Positions 5,027 to 6,348 of a stretch of DNA of 6,348 nucleotides are shown here, in pieces. Position 1 is the first letter of the stretch; every line of letters begins with the position of its first letter. The stretch covers positions 1 to 6,348 of the forward strand of contig JACZSI010000104.1 in assembly GCA_022574265.1 (NCBI GenBank). Reading direction: 5' to 3'. The position numbers and the translations under genes are program-made. Under the pieces are notes generated by a model. That model saw only the letters and a program-made list of their open reading frames with translations, ran no database searches and was not told the DNA's origin. This DNA is from Chloroflexota bacterium. Lineage in GTDB: Bacteria; Chloroflexota; Dehalococcoidia; Lucifugimonadales; Australimonadaceae.

Positions 5027-5028
5027 CC

Positions 5029-6348
5029 ATGGTTGCGTACCGCGTGATCGGCAAGCCGACCCCGACCGACGTCGACGGCAAGGCCACGGGCGCCACGCAG
5101 TTCACGCCCGACGTTCGGCTGCCGGGCATGCTGTGGGGCCAGGTGCTGCGCAGCCCCTTCTCCCACGCGCGCATCACACGTATCGACACGTCGAAGGCCG
5201 AGCGGCTGCCTGGCGTCCGCGCGGTGCTGACGGGCGATGACGTGCGCGGCATCCGGTACGGACGGCGGTACAAGGACGTGCCGGTCCTCGCCCAAGACGT
5301 CGTGCGCTTCATCGGCGAGCGCGTGGCGGCGGTGGCCGCCGAGGACGCGGCGACCGCCGCCGCGGCCGCGGCGCTCATCGAGGTGGAGTACGAAGAGCTG
5401 CCGGCGGTCTTCGACCCCCTCGAGGCGATGCGCGACGACGCGCCGCTGCTCCACCCGGACGTGAACAGCTACGAGGGCCTCCCCGAGCACCTTGACCCGC
5501 CCTCGAACGCCTTCGTCCGCGACGTGACGACCAAGGGTGACGTGGAAGCCGGCTTCGCCGCCTCGGACGTCATCGTCGAGAACGAGTTCACGGTGGCGCG
5601 GACGCACCAGGCCTACATGGAGCCGCACGCCTGCGTCGCCTGGGAGGACGGCGCGGGCAAGCTGCAGGTGTGGTCGGCCTCCAAGGCGCCCCACGGCCTC
5701 AAGCAGACGCTGGCCGCGGCGCTCGGGCGCGACCCCGGCACCATCCGCGTCAACCCCGTCGCCATCGGCGGCGACTTCGGCGGCAAGGGCGCTGCGCTGG
5801 ACGAGCCGCTCTGCTGCTTCCTGGCGCTCCGCGCCGGGCGGCCCGTGAAGATGGTGATGGGCTACACGGACGAGCTCACCGCCGCCGCGCCCCGGCACGC
5901 GGGCGTGCTGCGGTTGAAGACGGGCGTCAAGCGCGACGGCACGCTCCTCGCCCACCAGACGCAGGTCATCTTCGACGGCGGGGCCTACGGCGGCCTGCGG
6001 CCCGGAGCCAACCTGGCCGGCGCGGGCCATAGCGCCGGGTTCTACCGCATCCCCAACGCGCATATCGAGGTCATGCGCGTCTACACCAACAACCTCCCCG
6101 GCGGGCAGATGCGCGCCCCCGGCTCGCCGCAGGGCTTCTTCGCGGCCGAGTCCCACATGGACTGCGTCGCGCGCGCCATCGGCATGGACCCGCTGGAGTT
6201 CCGTCTCAAGAACCTCATCACGGATGGCGAGGAGACGATCGAGGGGGACCGCTACCGCGGCATCCGCGCCCGCGAGACGCTTCAGGCGGCGGTCGCCGAG
6301 GCCGGTTACGCCGAACCCAAAGCGCCGGGCGTCGGCCGCGGCATTGCC
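5029..6348 (+). CDS. Xanthine dehydrogenase-family molybdopterin-binding subunit (partial)
   Basis: The first 440 residues of a protein cut by the right edge; full-length members are usually about 750-800 residues. These large subunits (CoxL/CutL/HcrA type) hold molybdopterin cytosine dinucleotide and hydroxylate carbon centres with water as oxygen source, normally partnered with FAD and 2Fe-2S subunits. The N-terminal a/b hammerhead domain covers about 15-130 (GKPTPTDVDGKATGATQF, later IGERVAAVAAE at 95-105). The first molybdopterin domain includes HQAYMEPH (193-200), GGDFGGKG (247-254) and the active-site loop MRAPGSPQ (361-368), then DPLEFRLKN. The loop lacks the AYXCSFR of form I CO dehydrogenase, so it is not that enzyme. 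Against bovine xanthine oxidase, Gln767 aligns with Lys219 and Glu802 with Gly254, while Arg880 is kept as Arg362. The substrate is unknown. No small or FAD subunit gene lies upstream; they may lie downstream. Confidence 0.92.
   Translation, partial: MVAYRVIGKPTPTDVDGKATGATQFTPDVRLPGMLWGQVLRSPFSHARITRIDTSKAERLPGVRAVLTGDDVRGIRYGRRYKDVPVLAQDVVRFIGERVAAVAAEDAATAAAAAALIEVEYEELPAVFDPLEAMRDDAPLLHPDVNSYEGLPEHLDPPSNAFVRDVTTKGDVEAGFAASDVIVENEFTVARTHQAYMEPHACVAWEDGAGKLQVWSASKAPHGLKQTLAAALGRDPGTIRVNPVAIGGDFGGKGAALDEPLCCFLALRAGRPVKMVMGYTDELTAAAPRHAGVLRLKTGVKRDGTLLAHQTQVIFDGGAYGGLRPGANLAGAGHSAGFYRIPNAHIEVMRVYTNNLPGGQMRAPGSPQGFFAAESHMDCVARAIGMDPLEFRLKNLITDGEETIEGDRYRGIRARETLQAAVAEAGYAEPKAPGVGRGIA

Noticed and set aside
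4816..6156. A 446-codon open frame on the minus strand
   Set aside because: It lies opposite the molybdopterin subunit, is rich in Arg, Ala, Gly and Val as expected of a shadow in GC-rich DNA, and shows no recognisable domain. The plus-strand frame has clear family motifs.
5029..6348. Form I carbon monoxide dehydrogenase large subunit (coxL)
   Set aside because: The active-site loop reads MRAPGSPQ rather than AYXCSFR, so CO oxidation cannot be claimed.

Overview
The window comes from a high-GC bacterium. Sampled by eye, the genes right of about position 1150 reach roughly 77% G+C (for example 5701-5760), whereas 961-1020 is about 52% and 541-600 about 58%. A secreted lipoprotein with a Thr/Pro-rich linker and Asp-box propeller, a xanthine-dehydrogenase-family molybdopterin subunit, and RidA and SDR genes would fit Chloroflexota, possibly a Dehalococcoidia/SAR202-like lineage. 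That placement is inference; no rRNA or marker gene is present.

Left part (1-1109): a minus-strand hicB-hicA type toxin-antitoxin operon (HicB 714-322, HicA 312-55). It is followed by about 440 bases with no convincing gene that are rich in inverted repeats: three between 738 and 801 just upstream of hicB, one at 868-891 and one at 1008-1036. At 1050-1109 this stretch ends in what looks like the 3' half of a class II tRNA (long variable region, TTCGACT loop, terminal CCA) with no 5' half. I read this as a possible attachment-site remnant. Its orientation would put an integrated element, carrying the HicBA module, on the left and older chromosome on the right. The lower G+C on the left agrees with this.

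Middle part (1110-3350): an SDR oxidoreductase gene (+) converges on a RidA-family gene (-) with 20 bases between their stops. RidA is divergent from an unrecognised 229-residue protein gene (+). That gene converges on a lipoprotein gene (-), and the 178-base gap between them is almost entirely an 85-bp tandem repeat in two full copies plus the start of a third, running from stop codon to stop codon.

Right part (3347-6348): a 490-residue lipoprotein gene (-) with a seven-Asp-box beta-propeller, then a divergent intergenic region with a hairpin and an inverted repeat, then a molybdopterin-binding large subunit of the xanthine dehydrogenase family (+) that runs off the right edge.

No multi-gene pathway is evident: apart from hicBA, neighbouring genes are convergent or divergent single units. 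The SDR, RidA and molybdenum hydroxylase would fit small-molecule catabolism, but nothing here shows they share a substrate. I do not see a clear new multi-gene system. The best leads are the tRNA-like remnant, the dyads upstream of hicB, the 85-bp repeat, and substituted active-site positions in three enzymes.
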